Below are positions 43,546-54,165 of a stretch of DNA of 64,000 bases, in pieces. Origin of the DNA: Perilla frutescens (taxonomy: Eukaryota > Streptophyta > Magnoliopsida > Lamiales > Lamiaceae); assembly GCA_026008535.1 (NCBI GenBank), contig BRKX01000007.1, positions 57,153,001-57,217,000 of the forward strand. The letters run 5' to 3'. The position numbers were made by a program, and so were the translations under genes. The notes beneath the pieces were generated by a model. It was not told where the DNA came from. It searched no databases and saw only the letters and a program-made list of their open reading frames with translations. Numbering within the stretch: the first letter of the stretch is position 1; every line of letters starts with the position of its first letter.

Positions 43546-45198
43546 GTGATTAAGGATGATGCTGGGATTCGTGCTTTGGCTGTGGGTTTCTTCCAGAGTC
43601 TTTTGACGTCAGATATTGCTCAGTTAGGTGATCCGGATTTCAGTTGTCTGCATGGGATTCCTTCAGATATGGATACAGATGGGCTATGCCAGGTTCCGGA
43701 TACAGATGAGATCAGAGCTGCGGTTTTTGGTATCAGTGGGGACAGTGTATCGGGTACGGATGGTTTCACTTCTCTGTTTTTTCAGCACTGTTGGGACTTT
43801 GTTTGCAGTGATATTGTGGGTGCGGTTGTGGATTTCTTTACAGGGGCCCACATGCCGCGCAGCTTCACGGCTACTACTATTATCCTTCTGCCAAAGAAGG
43901 AGAGACCGGTTGCTTGGACTGATTACCGCCTTATCAGTCTGTGCAATGTGACCAACAATATTATCACGAAGATTCTGACATCGCGGTTGGCTCCATTTTT
44001 GCCTGCCGTGCTCGCTCCGAATCAGAGTGGTTTTGTGAAGGGTCGCTTGCTCAGTGATAACGTCTTGCTTGCTCAGGAGATGATTAGGGACCGTCACATC
44101 AGCTGTGAGGTTCCCAATGTGGCTCTTAAGCTGGATATGGTGAAGGCGTATGATCAGGTTCAGTGGTCGTTCTTACTTGCTGTTTTGCGTCAGATGGGTT
44201 TTCTGGATCAGTGGGTGGACATGATTAGCAGATGTATCAAGGATTGCTGGTTCTCGATTCTCGTGAACGGGATTCCGGCTGGTTTCTTTCCCTCTTCTCG
44301 AGGATTGAGACAGGGTGACCCTCTTTCACCCTCCTTGTTTGTACTTGCGGCTGATTACTTATCTCGGATTCTGGACAGATTGATTTGTGGTGATCCGGTC
44401 ATGAGGTATAGGACGGCGAAGTGGGGATTTCCGGTTTCTCACTTGTCTTATGCTGATGACATCATCATTTTTACCAGAGCTGCTCCGGATGGTTTGGGTC
44501 AGCTTGTGGACTGCTTGGAGCATTATTCTTCAGTTTTAGGCCAGTTGTTGAACCGGGAAAAGAGCAACTTCTACATCATGGAGAAGTTTGTTCCGAATTG
44601 GCATCACCAGATTCAGTCCTTCTGTGGGTATCAGCGGGGTTCTCTACCATTCACTTATCTTGGGGTTCCGATCTACAGAGGCTTTCTGAAGTGCTCGATT
44701 TTCTTCCCTTTGAGACAGCGTTTGAGTGACAGGATTCACAGCTGGTCGCACAGGCACTTGTCTTTTGGAGGTCGTCTGGCGCTCATCAGGAGCACCCTTG
44801 CTACTATTCCTTTGCGCATCTTTCAGGTCATAGAGCCGCCTCGGGGGGTCCTTCATCAGCTCGAGCAGATGATAGCTCGTTTCTTTTGGGGATCTAAGGG
44901 TGAGCAGAAGAAGATGCACTGGATCAGCTGGGAGACCATCTGTTTGCCAGTATCTGAGGGCGGTCTGGGTATCCGTCGGTTTGGGGATCTGGTCTCTACT
45001 TTCAGTTGGAAGCTCTGGTGGACATTCAGAGCTCGTGATTCTTTGTGGGCCCGATACATGTGGGCTAAGTATTGCAGTGGCGGATTCTATCCTGAGAGGG
45101 TGCCGTTGGGGCCGCATGACAGCCGGGTTTGGAAGAGAGTGGTTAGGGTTGGTACTCAGGCTCAGGACCATATCCGCTGGTCCCTTGGGGACGGATAG
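43546..45198 (+). pseudogene. LINE ORF2 reverse transcriptase
   Basis: An open 550-codon stretch containing the complete non-LTR RT: LLPKKERPVAWTDYRLISLC, PNQSGFVKGRLLSDN, LKLDMVKAYDQVQWSFL, GLRQGDPLSPSLF and the catalytic YADDIIIF (about 44448-44471). The thumb region follows (QLLNREKSNFYI; LPFTYLGVPIY; SLGDG at the end). Only the RT is open; the frames on either side are broken. This is the second-longest open frame in the window. Confidence 0.93.
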
Positions 45199-46470
45199 GT
45201 TAGTTTTTGGGATGATATTTGGTGTGATGATGTGCCTTTATCTTCTTATTTCCCTGCTTCTCGCTTTGATCATGTTCATGTTGATTGGTATTTATCTGGT
45301 GAGTCTTGGTCTGTTGAGCGTCTGCATGCGTTACATGATCATTATGCGCTGCCTGTTGATCTGTTTGACTTGGTGAACAGGACTCCAGTGATGTGGGGAG
45401 AGAGGGATAGCATGCGGTGGAATTTGACCTCGACAGGTGAGTTCTCTTTGACCTCTGCTTGGGATTAGGTCAGATACCGGCGGCCTGAAAGTGCTATCTT
45501 TGGGTCCTTTTGGCATGATTGTCTCACTCCCACTATATCTGTCTTTCTTTAGCATCTCATGCATGATCGCATTCATTTGGCATTCCATTGTCAGTGTTGT
45601 GTCGTTCCGCAGGTCGAGTCTATTGAGCATGTTTTTCATTGGTCTGAGTCTGCGAAATCGGTGTGGGAATATGTTGCGAATTGGTTTCATATTACAGCTC
45701 CACATGCACACACTGTTGCACATGCTTTTGGATTTTGGAGGGGGCTGTTCCCACGGTCTGCTCCGAAGCACATTAGCTTTTTGATTCCTTGTTTGGCCTT
45801 TTGGTTTATTTGGACGGAGAGGAACAGCCGCAAGCACCGCGGCATTCCTTTCCTTGTGTCTCACATTGTTTGGTAGGTACAACATCACCTTCATCTTCTG
45901 GTTTCGGCTGGGAAGCTCCTTCCGCAGCATTAGTTGGGTTGTTACCCTCAGGTGCCTTTTATACCCGTTGCTGACCCCGTTCCTAGATCTCTCCGATCTA
46001 GAATGGTGTCGTGGCGGCATCCGGAGGCACCCTGGATGAAGCTCAACACGGATGGGTCTTTCTCGACAGATCTTCAGATGGTGGCTGGTGGGGGGGGACT
46101 TGTTCGAGATCATACATGATCGCTTTTGGCCAGTTTTTGTGCACCTCTGAGGGCGGCCTCTAGCTTCGACGCCGAGTTCCAGGCTCTACTTCACGGTCTT
46201 CGGCTTGCAGTTCAGTATTCGGATCATGTTTGGATCGAGATGGATGCGGCTTCTGTTGGTGTCGGTGTTGCAGTCGGGATGTCAGGGCTCGGCCGCTACC
46301 CGGCATACGCATACGCTTACGCTTACCTCCATCGCTGATTTCCTGGCTAGTCGAGGGGCCCAGACCTCGGCTTTGACATTTTATGATGACGTTTCAGCAC
46401 CTCCATATCTGCTCTCCTTGGTACAGATGGATCAGTTGGGTTACCCCAACTTTCGATTTCGGTATCATTG
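45199..46470 (+). pseudogene. LINE ORF2 zf-RVT and RNase H
   Basis: After a TAG at 45196-45198 the frame continues with a zf-RVT domain (about 45400-45690), a Trp-rich stretch (FWRGLFPRS; LAFWFIWTERNSRKH) and an RNase H of the RVT_3 type: WMKLNTDGSFSTDLQM with the first Asp, then FDAEFQALLHGLRLAVQYS. A short GCATAC/GCTTAC expansion at about 46304-46325 disrupts the RNase H end. Confidence 0.88.
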
Positions 46471-46784
46471 ATGCGGCTCGTGGTCTTTAGTTTTTTTTGT
46501 TTACTTTATTGTTATGGTTTGGTTTTTTGTTTGGAGTCTCAGTTGGTTTAGGGCTGCGCTCCACGTGTTTGTGATTTATTTAGTCTAGGAGTTAGCATTC
46601 GAGTTGTGGATGCACCTCCTTTGTTTATTTTACTTTTATCTGGTTCTCGTTCTTGGTTAGGAATATGTTCACTTTTGGGACATATTCCGCCCATGACATT
46701 GTACGAGACGTTTCAGTATTTATTTATAGGCTGGGCATGGTGCCGAATGCCCCACCCTTAGGGGTGTTTTATTTAAAAAAAAAA
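46471..46784 (+). other. LINE 3' untranslated region with poly(A)
   Basis: Noncoding, T-rich, ending GTTTTATTT followed by about 10 A directly before the right target duplication. Confidence 0.85.
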
Positions 46785-48061
46785 TCAACTGCTGACCATG
46801 TTCAAAATAAGACCGATCAAACTGATAAACTATCCAATAGTTTGTGATCAGTTGAACTGGCAAGTAAGCTCAGAAAAAGACCAGCTGAACTGACCAACTA
46901 GCTAACAGTTGTGATCAGTCGAACTAGCGAAGGAGCTTAGAAGAACAGCCAACTGAAGCTATAGCCGAACTGAGCTGTTAAACTCAGAACTGCTAATTGG
47001 AGCTCAGAACTGATAACTGGAGCTCAGAATTGCCGAACTGGAGCATAGAACTGTCAACTGGAAAATCCTGCAGTTAATGCTCAACCAAAGATCTTGCAGT
47101 AAATGCTCAACAGAGATTGATTGGCTAAGTAACGGCTATTTGAACAAGCTTCAACGAATACAAAGATCAACTATTGTTGATGAACCAACAGAAGATCAAT
47201 GGAACTCAACGGTCACAAGATCACTCATCTATATAAGAAGAGTGAATCTCATTTTCAAATGACTTTCATTTATCTGATTTTTGCCATTCTAGCTTTTGCA
47301 ATATACTCATAACTGAGCTTTCTTTCTCTCCCCTCATAGCTCAAGTTTGCAGGTTTGATCAAACTACAAAAGCGTCAACTGAGAAGAAGATTTAAAAGAT
47401 CCAAGCATTAGCTAGCTGTTTGAAAGTCCAGCAAGAGCAATCTTCTCAGTTTAAGATATTCAACGATCAACTACTCAGCTCAACTCTAAGGAGCACATCA
47501 GTTGATACCACGTTCAAGACTAACCTTTTAAAGATCGAAAGAGATATAAAACCTTGTAAAGACGGCAATAGCACCTACCTCTCTAGCCAGTAGTTAGGGA
47601 CTGCAAGTGTGAGTCGTCAAAACTAACTGAGGAGACCGTGGCTCTATGAGAACTGCCATTTTCGGGACAGCAATAGTTGAAAAGGTGACTGTGACTCTGC
47701 GAGATTTGTCGTTTCCAGGTTCAACCTATCTTGACTCTGTAATTGGAATAAACAAACTTTATCATTGCATAGTGAATTGCCCTTTTCAGTAAGGAAAGGA
47801 GGACATAGAAGTTTCAGCTTCGAACCTCTATAAACTGCTTGTGTGCTGTACTTATTGTCTTACTTGCGTATCTATACAACTGTACACAAAGATCACACAA
47901 GCTGCACTCAAGTCAACTGAATTTATCCATCTGATTAAGTGCATAGATAAGTTTCTTATGCCAGTCTAGGGCCCCAATCATATTCCGTATTTGAGTAAAA
48001 AGTTTTTGTATCAGTTTATTCACCCCCTTATAAACTGATATCGACTTGCTTGGGACTAATA
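46785..48061 (+). repeat. Copia-C LTR, right piece
   Basis: Resumes after the LINE with the same CAACTGA-rich composition. It carries a TATA box TCTATATAAG at 47228-47237 and ends CTTGGGACTAATA, probably a mutated CTAACA. With the left piece the LTR is about 1.75 kb. No second copy is in the window, so the right edge is inferred from the terminal inverted repeat. Confidence 0.7.
47228..47237 (+). promoter_or_regulatory. TATA box of Copia-C LTR
   Basis: TCTATATAAG followed by AGAGTGAATCTC. Its plus orientation agrees with the purine tract at the LTR's left edge. Confidence 0.6.
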
Positions 48062-48857
48062 ATTAAATTAAAGAAAACACAAATTTACATTAATTATTTT
48101 AATTAAATTAAACATGGGATTTTATTAAATTTAGTCAAATAAAAAACAACACTTTTTATCGTTCGGGTCTCATTATTTTTTAGTTTGAAATTCATTTTTA
48201 TTTGTTTGATTAATTAAAATTTATTATATTTATAATTCATTATTATGATTTTAATTACAACGAATATTATTAAATGTTATTGACATATTTAATAAATTAA
48301 TTAATGTTAATTTTATTCTCTCTCCAGATCTCTTTTTAAAATTATCATTTCTCAATCAAAATTGAAAATAAAAATAAAAATAACTATATCAATTTATTAT
48401 TGTGATCAAAAGAAAAGGTATTACAATTGCATACTGAATTTAATTAAACATTGAATTGAATTTAAACTTATAAGGATCTCTGATTGAAATAAGTAGAGAT
48501 TGAATTTACATAATATAATAAAACCCTCTATTTAATTTAATTAATGTAAAGTTAAGTTTTTTTTATTTAATGTAGGATTAAAATGTGTGTCAAAATGATG
48601 TGAATATTTAACAGCCACATCACCTTCTGTTGGATGGAGTTCTAACAACGTTAAATCTGCAAGCCTTAAGTCGATAGTTTTATATCTTTCAAGTCTTGAA
48701 TCGATAGAAGCTATCTTTTAAGTTGTATATCGATAGATAAATCATCTTTCGAATCTTGGATTGATATTTCTCCTGATAAATATTATTTAATTAACCCTTG
48801 CTTATAAGAATCTATGAAAGGAAGATTCTAGAGCATGTTTATATTGTTGTCCAGGCC
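48062..48857. other. AT-rich intergenic DNA
   Basis: No gene seen. A weak repeat with ATCGATAG occurs three times at about 48660-48740. It ends in the left 9-bp duplication of the next element. Confidence 0.5.
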
Positions 48858-49644
48858 AGTGTTTTGAAAATCAGACCGGACCGGCCGGTTCGACCGGTTT
48901 AACCGCGAACCGGCCATTAGTCCGGTCGTTTGTTTGTTTATTACGGGTCAGGTCTGACCCAGTGTGACCCGGTCAAAACCGGTGAACCGGTCCTCTTTTT
49001 TTTTTTTAATTCTGCAAAATTTAATTCAACTCCTTCAATATGTGGCTGAAAGGATTCGAACTCAAGACCTCCAAAAATTCTATAATTTTCAACAATGTAC
49101 TTAACCAACTGGGCCAACACACTCTTATGTTATCATTTAAGAATATAATATATATATATATATGTGCAAAAATTTAAAATAAATCATTTTAAATAAAATC
49201 AATGTTTACCATATAATTAAAATTAATATTTAACAATATCTAATTTAATATATTTTAAATGAAAAGAAGATCTAATTAGCAATATTTTTTATTGTTATCG
49301 TGTATTACTATATGTAATTAAAATCAATATTTAATTATTTGACATTTAATTATATATTTTCTAAAAATCTAGTATTTGATGTTCAATATTTATTTTTATA
49401 AATTTATACTTTTAATTGTTTAACTTATGCAATAAATTAAATATTTTATTTCTTTGGATTGATATAAGTTGTGTATTTTTAAACTTATTTAATATATTTA
49501 TAATGATACTAATTTATATATATATATATATATATATATACCGGGTTATCTGATTTTTTCAGAACGGTTCGACCGGTCGAATCAGTAACCCAATGACCCG
49601 ATAAATTCACCAGTTCAATGTCCGATCCAATTTTAAGAACATTG
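48858..49644. mobile_element. MULE-like non-autonomous TIR element
   Basis: Flanked by a perfect 9-bp duplication GTCCAGGCC (48849-48857 and 49645-49653), the size typical of Mutator-like elements. The termini are inverted: AGTGTTTTGAAAATCAGACC on the left against CAATGTTCTTAAAATTGGAT from the right. Both continue into CCGGTTCGACCGGT-type GC-rich segments. No transposase is present. It holds a tRNA-like sequence at 49041-49122 and a (TA)n run near 49519. Confidence 0.82.
49041..49122 (-). other. tRNA-like sequence (A and B box) inside the MULE-like element
   Basis: The minus strand carries TGGCCCAGTTGG (49116-49105), matching the Pol III A-box consensus, and GGTCTTGAGTTCGAATCC (49069-49052), matching a T-arm/B box, about 54 bp apart. 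The acceptor ends do not pair and the anticodon region is AT-rich, so it is not a functional tRNA. It looks like a tRNA pseudogene or SINE-head remnant carried by the element. Confidence 0.6.
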
Positions 49645-49653
49645 GTCCAGGCC

Positions 49654-50169
49654 CATCACCACTTATATACAAAATATGTATATACTACAATCATATCGTC
49701 ATATTCTCCACTTATTAATCACTGATTGTTTCATGACCTCATTAACACCGTATTTAGCCATTAGGATTGTCACTATCATTAAATTTTATAATCCTTCCGA
49801 CTTGTTAGTCATGTGGTATACTAAGTGAATTTAATATTATAAATTATTTTTTTATTTTGCAAAAATACTATTTTTTATCAAAAATTATTTTTTCATGAGA
49901 TGAAAAAAATTATGTGACCTTTAAATTGTTGATTTATATGCGAATTTTCTAAACACCTATTTTTTTCTTTACGATGGACATAAGTTTATGTTAATTATCA
50001 TTCTTTTAAGTAGTATGAGTGAGTGTTCTAATATGTTAATTTAAAATATTTTAAATTTTTAAGTTGATTAAATATATTAAAATAATTTCAGATCCACATC
50101 GAGAATTTTAAATTAAATCTACTTAAAATTTTGAGTTAAATGTATTATTTGAACTTACCAATTAATTGT

Positions 50170-50209
<40 letters not shown>

Positions 50210-50490
50210 ATGACTTATATATATATATATATATATTAAATAGTTAAAGCTTACACTTTTAGTTTTTCAAACAAATATCATCACACATCAAAAAATTTAC
50301 AAATATTATTATGCATGAACAAATTATAAATTGTGAGTCACAACAATGATATTTCCACATTTGTTGATATCTAAGTTGAGATCAAGTGTACTATTTAAAT
50401 ATTTAATATTATCATTTTAATATTAAATATTAAATATATTTTAAATTTATAGATTTGAATTTAATTATATATATTAAACAGTTCACATTT
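49654..50490. other. AT-rich intergenic DNA with (TA)n tracts
   Basis: No gene seen. Long TA microsatellites lie at about 50175-50206 and 50217-50236, with TCATGACT between them. Confidence 0.6.
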
Positions 50491-51496
50491 TATCTAAATA
50501 CACCACCATTTTTTTCTTTACACACCGTGCATCTTTTCTAATTTTCACATTTTATCTTAACACACCATAATAAAAATCATTTCTATCCTTTCACTATGAA
50601 AATAAATTAAAAAAATCAAAAGAAATTTAAAAAATAAAAAATTATTCTCCACCCTCACTCTCTCCCCTCCATAATACAGACCCGCCGCCCACCGTCGCCG
50701 TCACCTTTCTTCCTGACCTGCCATCTTCGCTTTTCTTTCCCAGTAATTTTTTTTTCAAAATAAAATAGAGAAGGATGTAGTTTCCGTCAACACAATGTTC
50801 CAACTATGACAAAACCCTTTTTCAGATTGGGGCAGACTTGGGTGAGACTGTCTCATACATGAGACGGGTCAATACTCACATGCGGGGATCATTATTTATG
50901 GGTGAAGTATCATTAACTCACATGTGAGTATCATTATTTATACCCTCATGTGAGTATCATTATTTATGGGTGAAGTATCATTAACTCACATGTATCATTA
51001 TTTATGGGTGAAGTATCATTATTTGTGAGTGAAGTATAATTAACTCACATGTATTGATCCGTCTCATGTATGAGACCGTCTCATACAAGTTTTTGTCTTT
51101 CAGATTTATAAAATGTTCCAACAAATCCTTCAATGTCACCAGATTTTAAACTAATATCATCAACACCGTGTTCCAAATTTCAACTCCTCAATCAGATATA
51201 TATGTATTTCTCCAAACATTTATGTGACAAATCCTATGATTAGAGAAGTTGACAAAATTAATTTTTTAGCTCCAAAAAATATACGACATCAATACACACA
51301 TTTGATTTCATAGGCAATTCTTACAAAGAAAATTAATGGAGGAAAATGTGAGAAATGGAGATTAGCATAAATGAAGGGAAATGAGAGATCAATTGTGGGG
51401 GTAATGCGGCGGGTGAGGTCACTCGGGTGGGAAGAAGGGAATTTTTTATTTTTTTATTATTTATTGAATTAAATTTAATAGTGGTGTATAAAGATA
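50491..51496. mobile_element. Foldback-like TIR element
   Basis: The termini TATCTAAATACACCACCAT (50491) and, from the right, TATCTTTATACACCACTAT (51496) are inverted. The inner arms (about 50600-50670 and 51405-51475) also match as inverted repeats, AT-rich next to CCACCCTCACT-type sequence. No target duplication was found and no coding frame. A smaller MITE is inserted within it. Confidence 0.6.
50829..51097. mobile_element. 269-bp MITE with 9-bp target duplication
   Basis: A perfect 9-bp duplication TTTCAGATT (50820-50828 and 51098-51106) flanks inverted ends sharing GTCTCATACATGAGACGG and adjacent bases over roughly 45 bp. The centre is made of repeated TATCATTATTTATGGGTGAAG and TTAACTCACATG units. 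Size and duplication length fit a Mutator-type MITE. Confidence 0.85.
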
Positions 51497-53317
51497 ATTA
51501 GTATATCTCCCGTGCAATGCACGGATAAAATACATAATTAAAATTTTATGAAAGTAAACAATTAAAATTATTCCTTCAATTAAAACATAACAAATAGGAA
51601 ATGAAACATGGCGTCCACTCACAAAATAAAATCCCAATAATCTAGAAAATAATCACTAATGACCTTAGATTAATTTTTGTATCTCGTTCTTTATAACTTA
51701 GTAGAAGCAATGTTGAGACACAAGATTCAATATCAAAATATCTCATTTCTCCTAAAAACCTAAAAAAGTATTTTTCATTCAAAAATAAATATCATAATTT
51801 TATCCTCATTTATTTGTAATTGAGAGTGGATTATGCTTTCTAATTGTTTACTAAAATTAAGATTCATATTTTGTAGATATGAATATATTTTCATCGATTG
51901 ACCCAACCTTTAAAGTATCAATCCTAAAGATAAGTTTATTATCAATTTTTACTTTAATTTTCATTGTTTATGTTATGATCATATATTTTTTTTATGATAA
52001 AACACAATATATATATTTATTCAACAAAAAAAAAACATATATCTATATATCATTTCATTCTTTACCTTCCACGTGGTAAATTTTATTTTCTAATGTATAT
52101 ACTTTCAATAAATGGATATTTGTTCACTACATAGAAAATACATTTTAGATGTGAAAATATAATCTACATAGGAAGACTAAATTTTTCGAAGTAAAAAAAT
52201 ATGTATTCAGTCACATTTATATATATAATTAAGTTTACGTACATAATAAATAATATTTTAAGCATATATTTGAACCTTAATTTTCTTACACAAACTTATA
52301 AGAAAATTACTAATATCTAAATAGTTTTTTAGTGTACACTTAATATTTTAACATTAAATTTTAAAAGTCATAATTATGCAAAATATGATTTATAATTAAG
52401 ATCCAATATGAGCACGAACATTTTGTTTATGTTATCATTGAAGTAAAAAACACCTACCACAGATATATTTTGATCCGTCTCTTAAATACTTTGATGTATA
52501 ATAGACATAATTAATAAAGCTTCCCAGCTTCGTAATCCATCTGAATTGATTTGGGAGCCAAAGTAATTATTTTGTATTTTTAGTTTTCTTATTAGGAGAT
52601 TGTTAAAATATTCGGCAGCGCAACAAAACAAATCAAAACGTTAATGCATTTTTCATAAGCCATGTTAGAATTAAATTTGGATGAGTTCAATAAACACCAA
52701 ATTAATGAGATCATTCTAAACATTAATATTGACTAAAAAAATCATACGAATATTTGTATTGCAAGGAGCCAAAAATATAGAGTGGCTATTCATAAGAATA
52801 AAATGAGATGTTGTAAAACTAATATTTTAAATATAAATATTGATGAAAGCATGAATTTAACACCTATGTAAACCATGTTGAAAGCTAAATTATAGATACG
52901 TCATGGTCCCATATAGCCATATACAATGCAACGAAAGATTGATTTACACCCATAGTGACCCATTCATTAAGGCTAGAAGCACCTTGTGTACGTAGTCAAC
53001 CTTGTTAATTAAAAATGGTTATGAGTTATGAGGTGTTTATAAAATTTGTATTGGTACTAATATTTTCAAATTTTCAGAATCTTAAATAATATGGAAAAAT
53101 ATACAGTACAACTTAATTATATATTCAATGTGTTTGTCCATAATTAATGTGAATTCTAATTATGTAATAATATATATATATATATATATATTGATATGAA
53201 TTGATTTACAAAATATGTTACTAATCTATTAACTAAGGTAGGTTTGCAATGTCTCTTTCTCTCTCTGTATACATAACATAATTAATGCATATACAGAGAC
53301 TATAAATATTACACAAA
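51497..53317. other. AT-rich intergenic DNA
   Basis: No gene seen; the short frames are chance. It includes the near-palindrome CCGTGCAATGCACGG at 51510-51524 and an (AT)n run at about 53168-53192. It ends where Copia-D gag sequence starts. Confidence 0.55.
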
Positions 53318-54165
53318 AATCTGGATGAGGATGCTCTTGCTTTTACAACAAAAGTCTCAGAGTTCCAAGATCCTTTCAAACTTGCAGAAGATGAAGACTC
53401 AGACAATGAAGACTTCAGCCATGAAGAATTTGTCAAGACATATAAAGAGATGTATGAAAAATGGCTGAAAGTAGCAGAGATCAACAAGACTCTACAATCT
53501 CACAACAAGGATCTTCTCAAAGAAAATGAGAAATTGATCAGATTTGATGCTGAACAGAAGATCACTATTCAACAGCAAAAGAATGAGATTGAAGAATTGT
53601 CTGCAGAACTCAAATCCATCAAAAGGAATGTCAACATGCTGAACAATGGAACTAAGAATCTTGATAAGATTCTTACTACTCAAGGACATTCAGGAAAGAG
53701 TCATCCAGGTCTTGGATATAATGGTGGACAGTCCAAGACAATGTTTGTCAAAGAAAGTACAAGCCAACCAGTGCATGTACAAAATAATGTTCAGAACATC
53801 TAGAAGAACATTAACAAGAAGATGACTGATTTTAATAACAATAGAAAAGGAATCTTATGCCATTATTGTGAAGAAAAAGGCCACATTTATCCACATTATG
53901 AGAAGTATCTTTTTTATTTGAAAAAAATGAGAAGGAGGTTTGTGGCTCAGTATTCTAGCAACAACGATAAAAGACCAGCTGGTCAGAAATGGAAGAAGTC
54001 TGCGACACAATGAGTTGTCAAGTAGACTAGTATGATTGCCCATATATCTCTGAGAGTTAAAGACAAGGGCAACTGATACTTTGATAGTGGTTGTTCAAGA
54101 CACATGACTGGAGATTGATCTATTGTACATAATTTAAAAGCCTGCACATCAGACTTTATCTTCAG
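53318..54165 (+). pseudogene. Copia-D gag C-terminus, zinc knuckle and start of protease
   Basis: Begins abruptly within Gag (DEDALAFTTKV), runs through an acidic patch and the coiled coil (EINKTLQSHNKDLLKENEKL to EIEELSAELKSIKR). The knuckle CHYCEEKGHIYPHYEK follows with its last Cys changed to Tyr, then protease YFDSGCSRHMTGD with a stop just before it. LTR, UBN2 and primer site are missing. At 54163 about 340 bp present in Copia-B (protease end, pre-integrase start) is deleted. Confidence 0.9.

Larger units (their letters stand above)
41766..46784 (+). mobile_element. L1-type LINE inserted in the Copia-C LTR
   Basis: Flanked by an imperfect target duplication: TCAACAGCTGACCGTGTT (41748-41765) and TCAACTGCTGACCATGTT (46785-46802), 16 of 18 matching. 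It ends with a run of about 10 A. The order ORF1 C-terminus, apurinic endonuclease, RT, zf-RVT and RNase H is that of plant L1 elements. It begins inside ORF1, so it is 5'-truncated. ORF2 is broken by many stops in the endonuclease and 3' parts. Confidence 0.93.

Noticed and set aside
49041..49122. Functional tRNA gene
   Set aside because: A and B boxes are present, but the acceptor ends do not pair and the anticodon arm is not recognisable. Kept only as tRNA-like.
51879..52079. Small frame with a hydrophobic segment (ISLLSIFTLIFIVYVMIIYF)
   Set aside because: AT-rich DNA easily yields Ile/Phe/Tyr-rich frames. No start context, no neighbouring signals, no similarity recognised.
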